The position numbers and the translations under genes are program-made. A stretch of 23,695 nucleotides of DNA from CAYYAQ01 sp964469555 (GTDB lineage Bacteria; Planctomycetota; UBA1135; UBA2386). How positions within the stretch are numbered: the first letter of the stretch is position 1; each line of letters opens with the position of its first letter. Shown here one piece after another: positions 1 through 7,263 of the stretch. The stretch lies in assembly GCA_964469555.1 (NCBI GenBank), contig CAYYAQ010000077.1, positions 1 through 23,695 on the forward strand, written 5' to 3'. The notes under the pieces are model-generated. The model worked only from the letters and a program-made list of their open reading frames with translations, was not told the DNA's origin and ran no database searches.

Positions 1-42
1 CGGGATTCAATACCTGTTCGGCGAGAGGCGCCTGCGCATGCG

Positions 43-70
43 GTGACTCCGGGGTCTACCACGGTATAAT
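43..70 (+). promoter_or_regulatory. Candidate sigma70-type promoter giving a leaderless transcript
   Basis: A perfect TATAAT lies at 65-70. A -35-like GTGACT (4 of 6 matches to TTGACA) lies at 43-48 with a 16-nt spacer. Six bases separate the -10 box from the ATG at 77, so the expected transcription start coincides with the A of the start codon, which implies no 5' leader. Nothing assignable is seen in the remaining bases 1-42. The -10 match is seen directly; the leaderless reading is inferred. Confidence 0.55.
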
Positions 71-76
71 GCGTCG

Positions 77-619
77 ATGAAAGTCGCGGGCTTCACATGT
101 CTCTTCGCCGTTTCGGCTCTCCACTTCGGGACCATCCAGGATCCCCCGACGAAGAAGGCGCCGGCGACGAAGCCACAAGACAAGAAGGCTCGCAAGCTGC
201 CTCCCGTTCTCCAACCCATCCGCTCACAGGTCGAACGCAGAGACCTGCTTCAGAAGTTTCGAAGCCGTCATCGAATCGAAGGCACGTATCGCCTCAAGAG
301 CATGGTCTCGACAAACACCCGACCGGTGAAAGGGGGACGGGGGTACCTGGTGATCGGCCAGAGGCACCTGTCGATGCACCTCTACGCCCCCGGAAGCTCG
401 CCGGACCAGGCGAACATCCAAGCCGTTTTCCGCAAGTTCAGGATCGTGGACGACAAGCTCGTGATGCACACCCTGCTCGGCCACCGGAACAAGTCCAACG
501 GCGACATCGGGCTCGAACCGGTCGGCCACATGACGCAACACCGGTTCGAACTGACCGGCGCGGTCCTTCGCATCTATCGCGCCAAGGACGAGTATCTCGA
601 GTTCGAACGCATCGAGTAG
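77..619 (+). CDS. Small secreted protein, possibly lipocalin-like
   Basis: The 180-residue product begins with a short hydrophobic segment (residues 3-20, VAGFTCLFAVSALHFG), which looks like a signal peptide. A Lys/Pro-rich linker follows (about 24-45). The rest (about 60-180) is a single globular region starting IEGTYRLKSM and rich in alternating hydrophobic residues, in the style of small lipocalin-like or META-like beta barrels. I do not recognise the family firmly. The start is fixed by the TATAAT at 65-70, six bases upstream, and no Shine-Dalgarno sequence is visible. It converges with the next gene, with only 8 bases between the stops. A role in the cell envelope or periplasm is inferred from the signal peptide only. 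Confidence 0.7.
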   Translation: MKVAGFTCLFAVSALHFGTIQDPPTKKAPATKPQDKKARKLPPVLQPIRSQVERRDLLQKFRSRHRIEGTYRLKSMVSTNTRPVKGGRGYLVIGQRHLSMHLYAPGSSPDQANIQAVFRKFRIVDDKLVMHTLLGHRNKSNGDIGLEPVGHMTQHRFELTGAVLRIYRAKDEYLEFERIE

Positions 620-621
620 TC

Positions 622-649
622 GAAGCGTCAGTTGGAGCCTGACGCCTTC
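622..649. terminator. Candidate bidirectional terminator hairpin between convergent genes
   Basis: The arms CGTCAG (626-631) and CTGACG (639-644) pair perfectly around a 7-nt loop. The stem extends with GAAG (622-625) and CTTC (646-649) across a one-base bulge. It lies just past the stop of the plus-strand gene and contains the TGA stop of the minus-strand gene (628-630). No long T-tract follows on either strand, so terminator function is plausible but unproven. Confidence 0.5.
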
Positions 650-1251
650 TCGCTCCAGTTCGCGGCGCGGTCGAGTTGGGCCTCGAAGGACCACTTGAAC
701 ATTCCGTAGAACGTCCACACCGGCAAGCCCGCGATGCGGAGCGCCCGCGTCGTCCAGTGGTTGCAGTGATGGAATGCCTGGTAGTTGTGCTTCGCGGCGT
801 ACCAGTCAGACTGCGCCACCCGCGAGATGACCGTCGAGTCAGCCTTCTCTTCCTCGAGAAACCGCATGAGGCGACGGTATCCCTCTTCGGACAATCGAAA
901 AGTCCACCGCCGGGGAGGGGCGTCTTTGCGATCGATGACGGCGTAGCCAGCAGGCGCCACGCGGATGACAGCACCCGTCGGCCAGAAAAGCGCGCCGCAG
1001 CAGCCGGACAGGCCGTCGTCGCGCATCAAGTAGAAGTTGCGGTCCGCGTATCCCCACTCACGCGCCTTCCCTGCAGTTGCACCCTCCCGATCGTCAGCAG
1101 GCCAAACGCCGACCACGCTGTGCCATGCGTCCATCGCCACCGTGATCCGGTGGCTCGGCGCACCCGGCTTCGGCGGCCACAAGTCGGCGATCGGACTCGC
1201 ACACGACTGGCACAGCGCCAGGAAGAACAGCAGGACGAGTCTAGAGCGCAC
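628..1251 (-). CDS. DUF2459 family lipoprotein
   Basis: The 207-residue product has a hydrophobic N-terminus (LVLLFFLALCQSCASP) ending in a lipobox-like LCQSC, so it is probably a lipoprotein. The body matches the DUF2459 pattern (the TIGR02117 urease-region conserved protein): a DAWHS segment near residue 41, REWGYADRNFY, LFWPTGAVIRV, FRLSEEGYRRL, and the C-terminal HHCNHWTTRALRIAGLPV, corresponding to the family's TCNTWTARALRAAGLPV. The His/Cys/Asn cluster resembles NlpC/P60-like catalytic segments, but no biochemical function is established for the family. Its ATG lies inside the last codons of the upstream EgtB-like gene (11-bp overlap), so the two are probably co-transcribed and translationally coupled. 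The family call is confident; the function is unknown. Confidence 0.8.
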   Translation of the reverse strand: MRSRLVLLFFLALCQSCASPIADLWPPKPGAPSHRITVAMDAWHSVVGVWPADDREGATAGKAREWGYADRNFYLMRDDGLSGCCGALFWPTGAVIRVAPAGYAVIDRKDAPPRRWTFRLSEEGYRRLMRFLEEEKADSTVISRVAQSDWYAAKHNYQAFHHCNHWTTRALRIAGLPVWTFYGMFKWSFEAQLDRAANWSEKASGSN

Positions 1252-2506
1252 AGGTTCTGAACCCCGCGAAGATGTCGCGCCGATCCGGAGTGAAGAAGTT
1301 GCGATACGTATTGTTCACGAGGCGCGCACGCGTCGTGAACGCGCCTCCCTTGAGTACCTTTCGGTACCCGAACCATGGCGCGGAATACTCCCGGTACGGG
1401 ACATCCACGACAAAGCCTGGAAAGGGGTAGAACGCGCAATCGGTCCACTCCCACACGTTGCCGAGCATTTGTCGGCAACCGACCGCGCTATCCCCCGCCG
1501 CGTGCGCCGCGACGTCGACGCAACCCTGCAGCCGACCTTCGAGGTTCGCGTGTGCGCTCGTGGCGGTAGCGTCACCCCAAGGGTAGCGGCGCTTGTTTCC
1601 CGTCGCCGGATCCAGGCTCGCTGCCATCTCCCACTCCGCTTCGGTCGGCAACCGTCGCCCAGCCCATGCGCAAAACGCCTGCGCCTCGTGATAGCCGACG
1701 TGGATGACGGGCCGATGCGGCGCGAGATCATTGATCTCGCCGAACTGTTCCACTTTCCACCCACCGCCTTCTCGTCGCCAGTATTTCGGTGAGCAGGCTT
1801 CGAACTTGCTGCGCCACACCCACCCTTCGGCGAACCACAGCTCCTCTTTGTCGTAGCCGCCATCATCGACGAACCCCATGAACTCGGCGTTGGTCACGGG
1901 CGCGCGCGCGATGCGAAACTCAGACACCTCGACGGCGTGCTCCCACCTCTCATTGTCGAAGACGAAGTCCTCGGTGTCCGGACTCGCACCGAGCATGAAC
2001 CTGCCTCCAGACACGCCGACGTCGCCCGGCCAAGGCCCGCTCTCATCCTCGACGGCATCGAGCATCGGCGGAACCGGATAGCCCAACGTCTGGCGCATGT
2101 ACACGAACGCCTCACCGTGCATGTCCTCGTGCAGCGTACTCAGCCGGTAGCAGTACTCACGGTCACCCGCCCCGCCGTTCGAGAGCCGCGCTTCCACGTC
2201 ATCGGCAACGCGTTTCATGTAGTCGAGGGTGTCCGCGCGGTTCGGCAGAGGTAAACCCCAGCGATCGTCGTGATCGACCTTGAACGAGTCGTAGATCCGC
2301 GCTGCGCCCTCGAGCAGCGGCGCCTGGCCATCGAGATAACCGCGAATAAACGCGTCGTGGAAGAACGCCACGTGACCGAGCTCCCACAGAAATGGGTTCA
2401 CGATGTCGAGCTTGCTGACCGTCAGCTCGTCGTCGGAAAGGTCGTCGACGAGCGCGAGGGTGCAGCGCCGCGCGTCCCGAAGGTGTTCGAGCAGAAGATC
2501 CGTCAT
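1241..2506 (-). CDS. EgtB/SenA-type non-haem iron enzyme (DinB_2 plus FGE-sulfatase fold)
   Basis: The 421-residue product has the two-domain layout of EgtB-family sulfoxide/selenoxide synthases. An N-terminal DinB-like four-helix bundle carries the iron-binding histidines (LGH at H45, HEDMH at H126 and H130). A C-terminal formylglycine-generating-enzyme-like domain (about 165-421) carries GRRLPTEAEWE, GNVWEWTDCAFYPFPGF, KVLKGGAF and RRDIFAGFR. EgtB joins cysteine or gamma-Glu-Cys to hercynine with O2; SenA does the equivalent with a selenosugar. The segment HEDMHGEAFVYMRQTLGYPVP, and YDSFKVDHDDRW before it, look closer to what I recall of SenA than to the EgtB HEQQH motif. No EgtD-, SenB- or SelD-like partner is in the window, so the substrate is open. 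It is not the formylglycine-generating enzyme for the sulfatase at 20046-21818, because it has the DinB half. The gene precedes and overlaps the DUF2459 gene. Confidence 0.8.
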   Translation of the reverse strand: MTDLLLEHLRDARRCTLALVDDLSDDELTVSKLDIVNPFLWELGHVAFFHDAFIRGYLDGQAPLLEGAARIYDSFKVDHDDRWGLPLPNRADTLDYMKRVADDVEARLSNGGAGDREYCYRLSTLHEDMHGEAFVYMRQTLGYPVPPMLDAVEDESGPWPGDVGVSGGRFMLGASPDTEDFVFDNERWEHAVEVSEFRIARAPVTNAEFMGFVDDGGYDKEELWFAEGWVWRSKFEACSPKYWRREGGGWKVEQFGEINDLAPHRPVIHVGYHEAQAFCAWAGRRLPTEAEWEMAASLDPATGNKRRYPWGDATATSAHANLEGRLQGCVDVAAHAAGDSAVGCRQMLGNVWEWTDCAFYPFPGFVVDVPYREYSAPWFGYRKVLKGGAFTTRARLVNNTYRNFFTPDRRDIFAGFRTCAL

Positions 2507-2547
2507 GGGCCGACAAGAATCCTACTGGACCGCCACCGAGCTTTCGC

Positions 2548-3432
2548 GTGGCAACGCACCCGACGATCAGTACGCTCCATGCCGTGAGCATCCAGCTGAT
2601 CGCCCTGCTGACCAACATCGGTCTGGCCCTGCTGAAATTCATCGTGGGCGCTATGTCCGGCTCACGGGCCCTGATCGCCGATGGGTTCAATTCAGCGGGA
2701 GACGTCATCGCGACGTTCGTGGCCTGGCTCGCGTTCCGATACGGCCTGAAGCCGCCGGACAAAGATCACCACTACGGCCACCAGAACGCCGAGGCGCTTG
2801 CCGGATTGTTGCTCGGTGGAATGTTGTCCGCGACCGGACTGTTCATCTGCATCGACGGCCTGCTCGGCGTCGTCGACAAGAGGACCCTGGAAGCGCCGGA
2901 CCAGATCGCCATCTGGGCGGCGGCGATCACGGCGGTCGTGAAGTTCGTGCTCTACCACGCGTCGATGCGCGTCGGTCGTCGGACAAACTCCCCGACTCTC
3001 CTCGCATCCGCGCGAGATCACCGCGCAGACGTCGTGTCTGGTCTCGTCGCGCTGGTCGGCATCGTGGTCGCTCGCCAGGGCTATCCGGAGTTCGACGCGA
3101 TCGCAGGCATCGCAATCGGAGTCTACATCTTCTTCCTTAGCTTCGAACCGCTGCGCAGCAACATCGGCATCCTCATGCATGCCGCTCCACCGGAGTTCGC
3201 CGATCAGGCGCAGACCATCGCGATGAGCGTCGACGGGATCCGCGCCGTGAACCAGGTGCGTGTGCAACCGCTCGGCGGTCTGTACCGAATGGATATGAGC
3301 GTCGCCGTCGACGGGTCGCTTTCAGTCGAAGCGGCCCACCTCCTCGCGCACACGATCGAGAACGGAATCCGCACCAAGATGAAAGCGATCACAGAGGTGC
3401 ACGTGCACGTGGAGCCGGTTGCCGAGGACTAG
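2548..3432 (+). CDS. Cation diffusion facilitator (CDF) metal exporter, Mn-type site residues
   Basis: This is a 294-residue CDF transporter with about six membrane segments (about 14-35, 42-63, 84-105, 120-137, 162-178, 183-200) and a C-terminal cytoplasmic domain (about 215-290, ending in an HVHVE metal-binding motif). The family signature DHHYGHQNAEAL is at about 73-83. The transport site reads N48xxxD52 in helix 2 (DGFNSAGD) and D157xxxD161 in helix 5 (RDHRADVV). In the CDF literature N/DxxxD plus DxxxD typifies the Mn2+ group, HxxxD pairs the Zn2+ group, and DxxxD plus HxxxD the Fe/Zn group. I therefore infer Mn2+ efflux by proton antiport. The start is GTG at 2548, with a weak GAG upstream; GTG at 2584 is an alternative. 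The gene is divergent from the EgtB-like gene, with a 41-bp gap, and its stop overlaps the convergent gene's stop. Confidence 0.88.
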   Translation: MATHPTISTLHAVSIQLIALLTNIGLALLKFIVGAMSGSRALIADGFNSAGDVIATFVAWLAFRYGLKPPDKDHHYGHQNAEALAGLLLGGMLSATGLFICIDGLLGVVDKRTLEAPDQIAIWAAAITAVVKFVLYHASMRVGRRTNSPTLLASARDHRADVVSGLVALVGIVVARQGYPEFDAIAGIAIGVYIFFLSFEPLRSNIGILMHAAPPEFADQAQTIAMSVDGIRAVNQVRVQPLGGLYRMDMSVAVDGSLSVEAAHLLAHTIENGIRTKMKAITEVHVHVEPVAED

Positions 3433-4712
3433 CGGATGCGGATCGACACCGGTTCCTCGGCGTTCTCCGGCTTGACAACGACGCGTTGCTCAGTGGAAGA
3501 ACCGCCGAAATGGTCTTTCGGCGACACGACCCTGAGCACTACCTCGCCCGTGGGGACGTTACGCAACTCGAACCTGCCGTAGCCGTCCGTCACGCATCGT
3601 TCATTCCCTCGCGTCGAATTCGTGTGCCACAACTCCACGTTCTCGAGCGCGCGGTCAAGTCGCTCGGAGAAGACCTCGCCTCGCAGCACCACCGACGGGA
3701 CGACCTCGACCTCGATGTGGTGGCCAGGCTGCACGTAGGTCTCGCGGTGAGTGAATCCCTTCGGCAGGCCCTGGACCAGGAGGCGGTACTGCCCGCCCGC
3801 CGACAGGTTGTGCAACACGAACTTCCCGTCCTTTCCAACGGCTGCCGTCACGCCGGCGAGATTGAGCACGCTCATGCGCAGCGTGTCGGTGAGCAGATTC
3901 GAGGGAACCTTGACCACGCCGTGAACCGGCGGGACGGGAACGAGTTGGAAGTCGGTTCGCCTCTGCGTCGACGAGTTCCGCCAGTACTCGCGTTCTTCCA
4001 GTGCGTACCCTTCTTTCAGGATGCGCAGCACCAGGAAGTCGACGTGCTCCGAAATCCCGGCGAGCGTGAAGCTGCCGTCGGCGAGAGTGGCGGTTTCTTC
4101 GAGCACGACACCGCGGGTAGATCCTCCGAGCGCCACGACTCGCGCGCCAGATACCGGAGAACGACTGCGAACGATGACCCTCCCATTGATTTCTATCGGG
4201 CGTCCAAGTCGAAGCCGAAACGTGCGCCGCTTGCCGAGGTCCACACTGGTGTAGTCGATTCCGTAGCCCGGAACATGGAAGCGAACCTGAAGCGAATTGG
4301 GGTAGATCGAATCGTCCAACACGAGGGCTTCTATCGCGTTGTCGAGTTTCACCGATCCCAGACGTGGCATCGGCGACGGCATGAACAGGGAACGGTCGAG
4401 TTCGAAGATATCGGCTCGCCCATCCATCGGAATCGGATTGCCATCAAAGTCGACCACCAACACCTTCGCTATCTTGGGTTGCAGGTCGTGGTAGAACTCG
4501 AGGAGCTCGTCGCGGAACGTCGCCACGGCCACGCCCAGGACCAGGAAGATCAGCAGCGCTCGGCGATACGCCGGGATGCGCTTCCACGCGTTGAGTTTCG
4601 GCCTGGCGTCGAGTTCATCGCGGCGATTTCGAAACCGCGTACGCGGAGCCAGCTTGGGCTCAGGTTTCTGCGGTGACAAGAATCCGCCCGGCGAGTTCAT
4701 TGTCGAGAGCAT
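3429..4712 (-). CDS. Membrane-anchored protein with carboxypeptidase-regulatory-like repeats
   Basis: The roughly 427-residue product has a basic, Pro-rich N-terminal tail, one membrane segment (ALLIFLVLGVAVATF, about 52-66) and a long extracytoplasmic part. Repeated beta-sandwich modules of the carboxypeptidase-D regulatory type are visible: INGRVIVRSRSPVSGARVVAL with LADGSFTLAGI; VHGVVKVPS with VGKDGKFVLHNLSAGGQYRLLV; LRGEVFSERLDRALENVELW with TDGYGRFELRNVPTGEVVLRV. It has no catalytic motif, so a binding or structural role at the envelope is likely. The start is uncertain: TTG 4733, ATG 4712 or ATG 4700. All of these overlap the end of feoA (41-74 bp), and no later start is plausible before the membrane segment. 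Being last in the feoB-feoA unit suggests co-transcription, but a role in iron uptake is not shown. Confidence 0.72.
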   Translation of the reverse strand: MLSTMNSPGGFLSPQKPEPKLAPRTRFRNRRDELDARPKLNAWKRIPAYRRALLIFLVLGVAVATFRDELLEFYHDLQPKIAKVLVVDFDGNPIPMDGRADIFELDRSLFMPSPMPRLGSVKLDNAIEALVLDDSIYPNSLQVRFHVPGYGIDYTSVDLGKRRTFRLRLGRPIEINGRVIVRSRSPVSGARVVALGGSTRGVVLEETATLADGSFTLAGISEHVDFLVLRILKEGYALEEREYWRNSSTQRRTDFQLVPVPPVHGVVKVPSNLLTDTLRMSVLNLAGVTAAVGKDGKFVLHNLSAGGQYRLLVQGLPKGFTHRETYVQPGHHIEVEVVPSVVLRGEVFSERLDRALENVELWHTNSTRGNERCVTDGYGRFELRNVPTGEVVLRVVSPKDHFGGSSTEQRVVVKPENAEEPVSIRIR

Positions 4713-4887
4713 AGCTGGTCGATCCGACTTCAAAGACTACCGCCGGCCAAACGGCGAGGACAAGGAGGACATCGCCGGGGATGATCCCGAGAGCCAGGAT
4801 CTTGCGCACGGCGCCTTCGTCGCCGTCAACGAAGCCGGTGACGGTGACGTTCACTCCGGATCGGATGTTTGCGAGGGTTGTGCTCAT
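4660..4887 (-). CDS. feoA: FeoA-domain ferrous iron transport accessory protein
   Basis: The 75-residue product starts MSTTLANIRSGVNVTVTGFV and continues RKILALGIIPGDVLLVL, matching the FeoA SH3-like fold (conserved xLxxLGIxPGxxv segment) and usual length. FeoA is a small cytoplasmic protein thought to bind FeoB and modulate Fe2+ uptake. Its ATG at 4887 lies 11 bases after the feoB stop, so it is co-transcribed and in the order feoB-feoA, reversed relative to E. coli feoABC. Its 3' end overlaps the next gene's start by several dozen bases. An upstream extension of this frame to 5064 is open but runs antiparallel to nothing and inside feoB, so the internal ATG is preferred. Confidence 0.88.
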   Translation of the reverse strand: MSTTLANIRSGVNVTVTGFVDGDEGAVRKILALGIIPGDVLLVLAVWPAVVFEVGSTSYALDNELAGRILVTAET

Positions 4888-4898
4888 TTCCGGGCTCG

Positions 4899-7001
4899 TC
4901 AGCGCCAACCCATGGCCATCAGGACCTGATTCAGCGTGGCGCCAGCGCCCACGGCCAGCACGGTGACCGCGGCGAAGATAGCGAGGGCCGCCCGGCTGCC
5001 GCGTTCCTTCCACATCATCATGAAGCTCGCGACACAGGGCACGAACAGGGTCATCGTGAAGCAACCGACGAGCATCTGGCGGTCAGAGAGCTTGAGCGCA
5101 TCGTTGTTCGACAGCTCGCCGGCCTTGTTCAGCTCGTAGAGCCCTACGGCGCCGAAGTCCCGCCGGAAGAACCCGATCAGGAACGACTCCGCCGCCTCGC
5201 GCGGTTGGCTGAGCAGAACCATCACCGGCTCGATCAATGTCTTGATCCAGTCCAACGTATTCGCGGCCATCGTCTGTTCGACATCGGCGAAACCGAACAG
5301 CGTGCTGCTGCGCATGTCGAGCAGCCAGAGCAGGATGCTCGCGTAGATGAAGAGGGGGACGACTTCCTTGAAGTACCAGTAGAGGCGGTTCCACGTCTTC
5401 TGCAGCACATTCCTGATACGCGGCCAGCGCATCGGAACGAGCTCCATGTGGAATGTCGCGTTGCGACCGGGCACAAGCTTCGCTGCGAAGAAACCCACGA
5501 CGGCGAACATCAAGATCAGGCAGCCGACGTACGTCGCCCAAAGCGCGAACCCATCGTCACGGCTAGCGAGCAAGGCGGTGATCAAGCCAAGCTGCGCGGA
5601 ACACGGGATGGTCAACACGAGGAGCAGCGTCGCGATCACGCGTTCGCGTCGACTCTCGAGGGTGCGCGTCGTGACAGTCGCCATCGTCGCACAGCCGAGG
5701 CCGAGCACCATCGTGATGACCGCGCGACCATTGAGGCCGACCCTCTTGAACAACCGATCGCAGAGGAGCGCGAGGCGCGGAAAGTAGCCGGAGTCCTCGA
5801 CCATCGAGAAGATGATGAAGAACGCTCCGACGACCGGAAGTACGAGCGCGAGTGCGTACGTAATCCCGAGCGTGAGAATGCCGTATTTGCCGACGAAGAG
5901 ACTGCTGAGCCAGTCCCACGGCAAGACGGTCTCGACGCCGGAAATCACGCTCGGCATGATCCACCCTTCGCTCGGTTGACCCGGCAGTGGCACCTTGCCG
6001 AACACGGTCTCTTCCAGGAAGGCGACGAGTTCGCCCGCAGCGAGCACGCCGACGAGCTGGTAGAAGCCGAAGTAGAGCACGGCACCCAGGAACGGCAGCC
6101 CCCAGATCGGATGCGCGAGCAGGAGGCCGAAGCGGTGTTGGAAGGTCTTCGAAGGCGACTGCGGGCTCGCGAGAATCCCGTCCAGGAGTACGCTCGATCG
6201 CTCGCGCAGAGCCAGAATCGCGGCGACCGGTGGCATGCCCGCCACCCGTTGCGCTACTTGTCTGCGGGCGTCTTCAACCAGCGACAACTCGATTCCGCTG
6301 CGCTCCGTGATGTCCCTGCTGCCGCGCAACGCGAGCACGGCGGCGATGCGACGCGGCAGCGCCCCTGGGAGATCGCGGGCACCGTTGTTCGGGGTCTCCG
6401 ATACTCGCTCCGCCAACTCGTCCACGATCGGACCGAACTCCTCGACCCACAACCGCCCGACCTCGGTCGGTGGCTCGGACTCGAGAACCGCTTGCAAAGC
6501 GAGCTGCAGTTTGTCGATTCCTTTCCGACGCACGGCGACGGTCTTGATCACCGGGCAACCGAGACGATCGGCCAACGCGTCGGCGTCGATCTGAATCCCA
6601 AGCCGTTCCGCCTCGTCCCACATGTTCAGGAGAAGGATGACCCGAAGCCCGGCGTCGATCATCTCGACGGTCGTCGGCAGCGTGCGATCGAGGTTGGCCG
6701 CTTCGACCACGTGCAGCACGGCTGCGGCAGGCGCGGCGAACAACGCGTCCCGCGCGACGCGCTCCTCCTCGGTGACCGGCAGGAGGCTGTAGGCGCCCGG
6801 GGTGTCGATCAGCTCGAACGGTTCGCCGAGGCCCGCATCCCATCGGCCCGAGGACACGCTCACCGTGGTGCCCGGGTAGTTGCTCACGTGGGCGTGGCGT
6901 CCGGTCAAGGCGCCAAAGAGGGCGCTCTTGCCAACGTTGGGGCGGCCCACGAGGAGCACGCGGCGGGTCGAAGTCGCGGGAGGGGGTAGGGTGGAGCTCA
7001 C
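4899..7001 (-). CDS. feoB: FeoB ferrous iron transporter
   Basis: The 700-residue protein has an N-terminal G domain followed by a membrane permease. G motifs are: G1 GRPNVGKS (19-26), G2 region SNYPGTTV (40-47), G3 DTPG (66-69) and G4 NMWD (126-129). The permease contains GLGCATMATVTTRTLES (Cys near 437), IPCSAQLGLI (Cys near 466) and the C-terminal GCFTMTLFVPCVASF block, matching the conserved gate cysteines of FeoB. The first gate reads GLGCATMA rather than the classic GFGCNVPA, a variant that I believe recurs in some FeoB lineages. The start is GTG 7001: an in-frame stop lies at 7023-7025 and no ATG is available. It imports Fe2+ across the inner membrane and is followed by feoA. A Fur-box-like palindrome is 8 bases upstream of the start codon, so iron-dependent repression is likely. 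Confidence 0.95.
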   Translation of the reverse strand: MSSTLPPPATSTRRVLLVGRPNVGKSALFGALTGRHAHVSNYPGTTVSVSSGRWDAGLGEPFELIDTPGAYSLLPVTEEERVARDALFAAPAAAVLHVVEAANLDRTLPTTVEMIDAGLRVILLLNMWDEAERLGIQIDADALADRLGCPVIKTVAVRRKGIDKLQLALQAVLESEPPTEVGRLWVEEFGPIVDELAERVSETPNNGARDLPGALPRRIAAVLALRGSRDITERSGIELSLVEDARRQVAQRVAGMPPVAAILALRERSSVLLDGILASPQSPSKTFQHRFGLLLAHPIWGLPFLGAVLYFGFYQLVGVLAAGELVAFLEETVFGKVPLPGQPSEGWIMPSVISGVETVLPWDWLSSLFVGKYGILTLGITYALALVLPVVGAFFIIFSMVEDSGYFPRLALLCDRLFKRVGLNGRAVITMVLGLGCATMATVTTRTLESRRERVIATLLLVLTIPCSAQLGLITALLASRDDGFALWATYVGCLILMFAVVGFFAAKLVPGRNATFHMELVPMRWPRIRNVLQKTWNRLYWYFKEVVPLFIYASILLWLLDMRSSTLFGFADVEQTMAANTLDWIKTLIEPVMVLLSQPREAAESFLIGFFRRDFGAVGLYELNKAGELSNNDALKLSDRQMLVGCFTMTLFVPCVASFMMMWKERGSRAALAIFAAVTVLAVGAGATLNQVLMAMGWR

Positions 7002-7009
7002 GGAGATTA

Positions 7010-7026
7010 CTGAGACTGAGTCTCAG
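7010..7026 (-). promoter_or_regulatory. Candidate Fur-type operator before feoB
   Basis: This is a perfect 17-bp inverted repeat, CTGAGACT-G-AGTCTCAG. Its core TGAGACT-n-AGTCTCA has the 7-1-7 architecture of the classical Fur box (TGATAAT-n-ATTATCA) and agrees with it at 5 of 7 positions per half-site. It sits between the feoB GTG (7001) and a possible promoter on the minus strand (TTGATT at 7067-7062, 17-nt spacer, CACAAT at 7044-7039). The symmetry is seen directly. Assignment to Fur, rather than a DtxR/MntR-type regulator, is inferred from the shape and the target gene. Confidence 0.55.
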
Positions 7027-7263
7027 ACTCGATGGGGCATTGTGGGTCAGCCCCCCGCGACAATCAAGCACCTGGCTCCGGCTGGGATCGTGGGATGGCG
7101 TCAGTGGAGAAGCCCAGGCCGACCGACATCAGGGATCGAGCAACCAGTCCGAGGTCATCAACTTGCGTAATTCCTTGCATGGAAATAGCTTGAAGTACTC
7201 GCCCCCATCAAACCCGGCCCGTGTCATTGGTCGGAATCGGGTGCGGCGGATAAGGTCTCCCCC

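Noticed and set aside
1241..2506. Formylglycine-generating enzyme for the window's sulfatase
   Set aside because: The FGE-like fold is present, but the DinB-like N-terminal half with three iron-binding histidines identifies the EgtB/SenA group instead.
3486..4676. 396-codon open frame on the plus strand opposite the repeat protein
   Set aside because: Its composition is typical of an antisense shadow (many His, Arg, Glu, Asp), and it shows no recognisable motif.
4869..6989. 706-codon open frame on the plus strand opposite feoB
   Set aside because: It is a mirror of feoB codon bias in high-GC DNA. The product is a low-complexity run of Arg, Glu, His, Asp and Gln with no domain, while the opposite strand encodes a clear FeoB.
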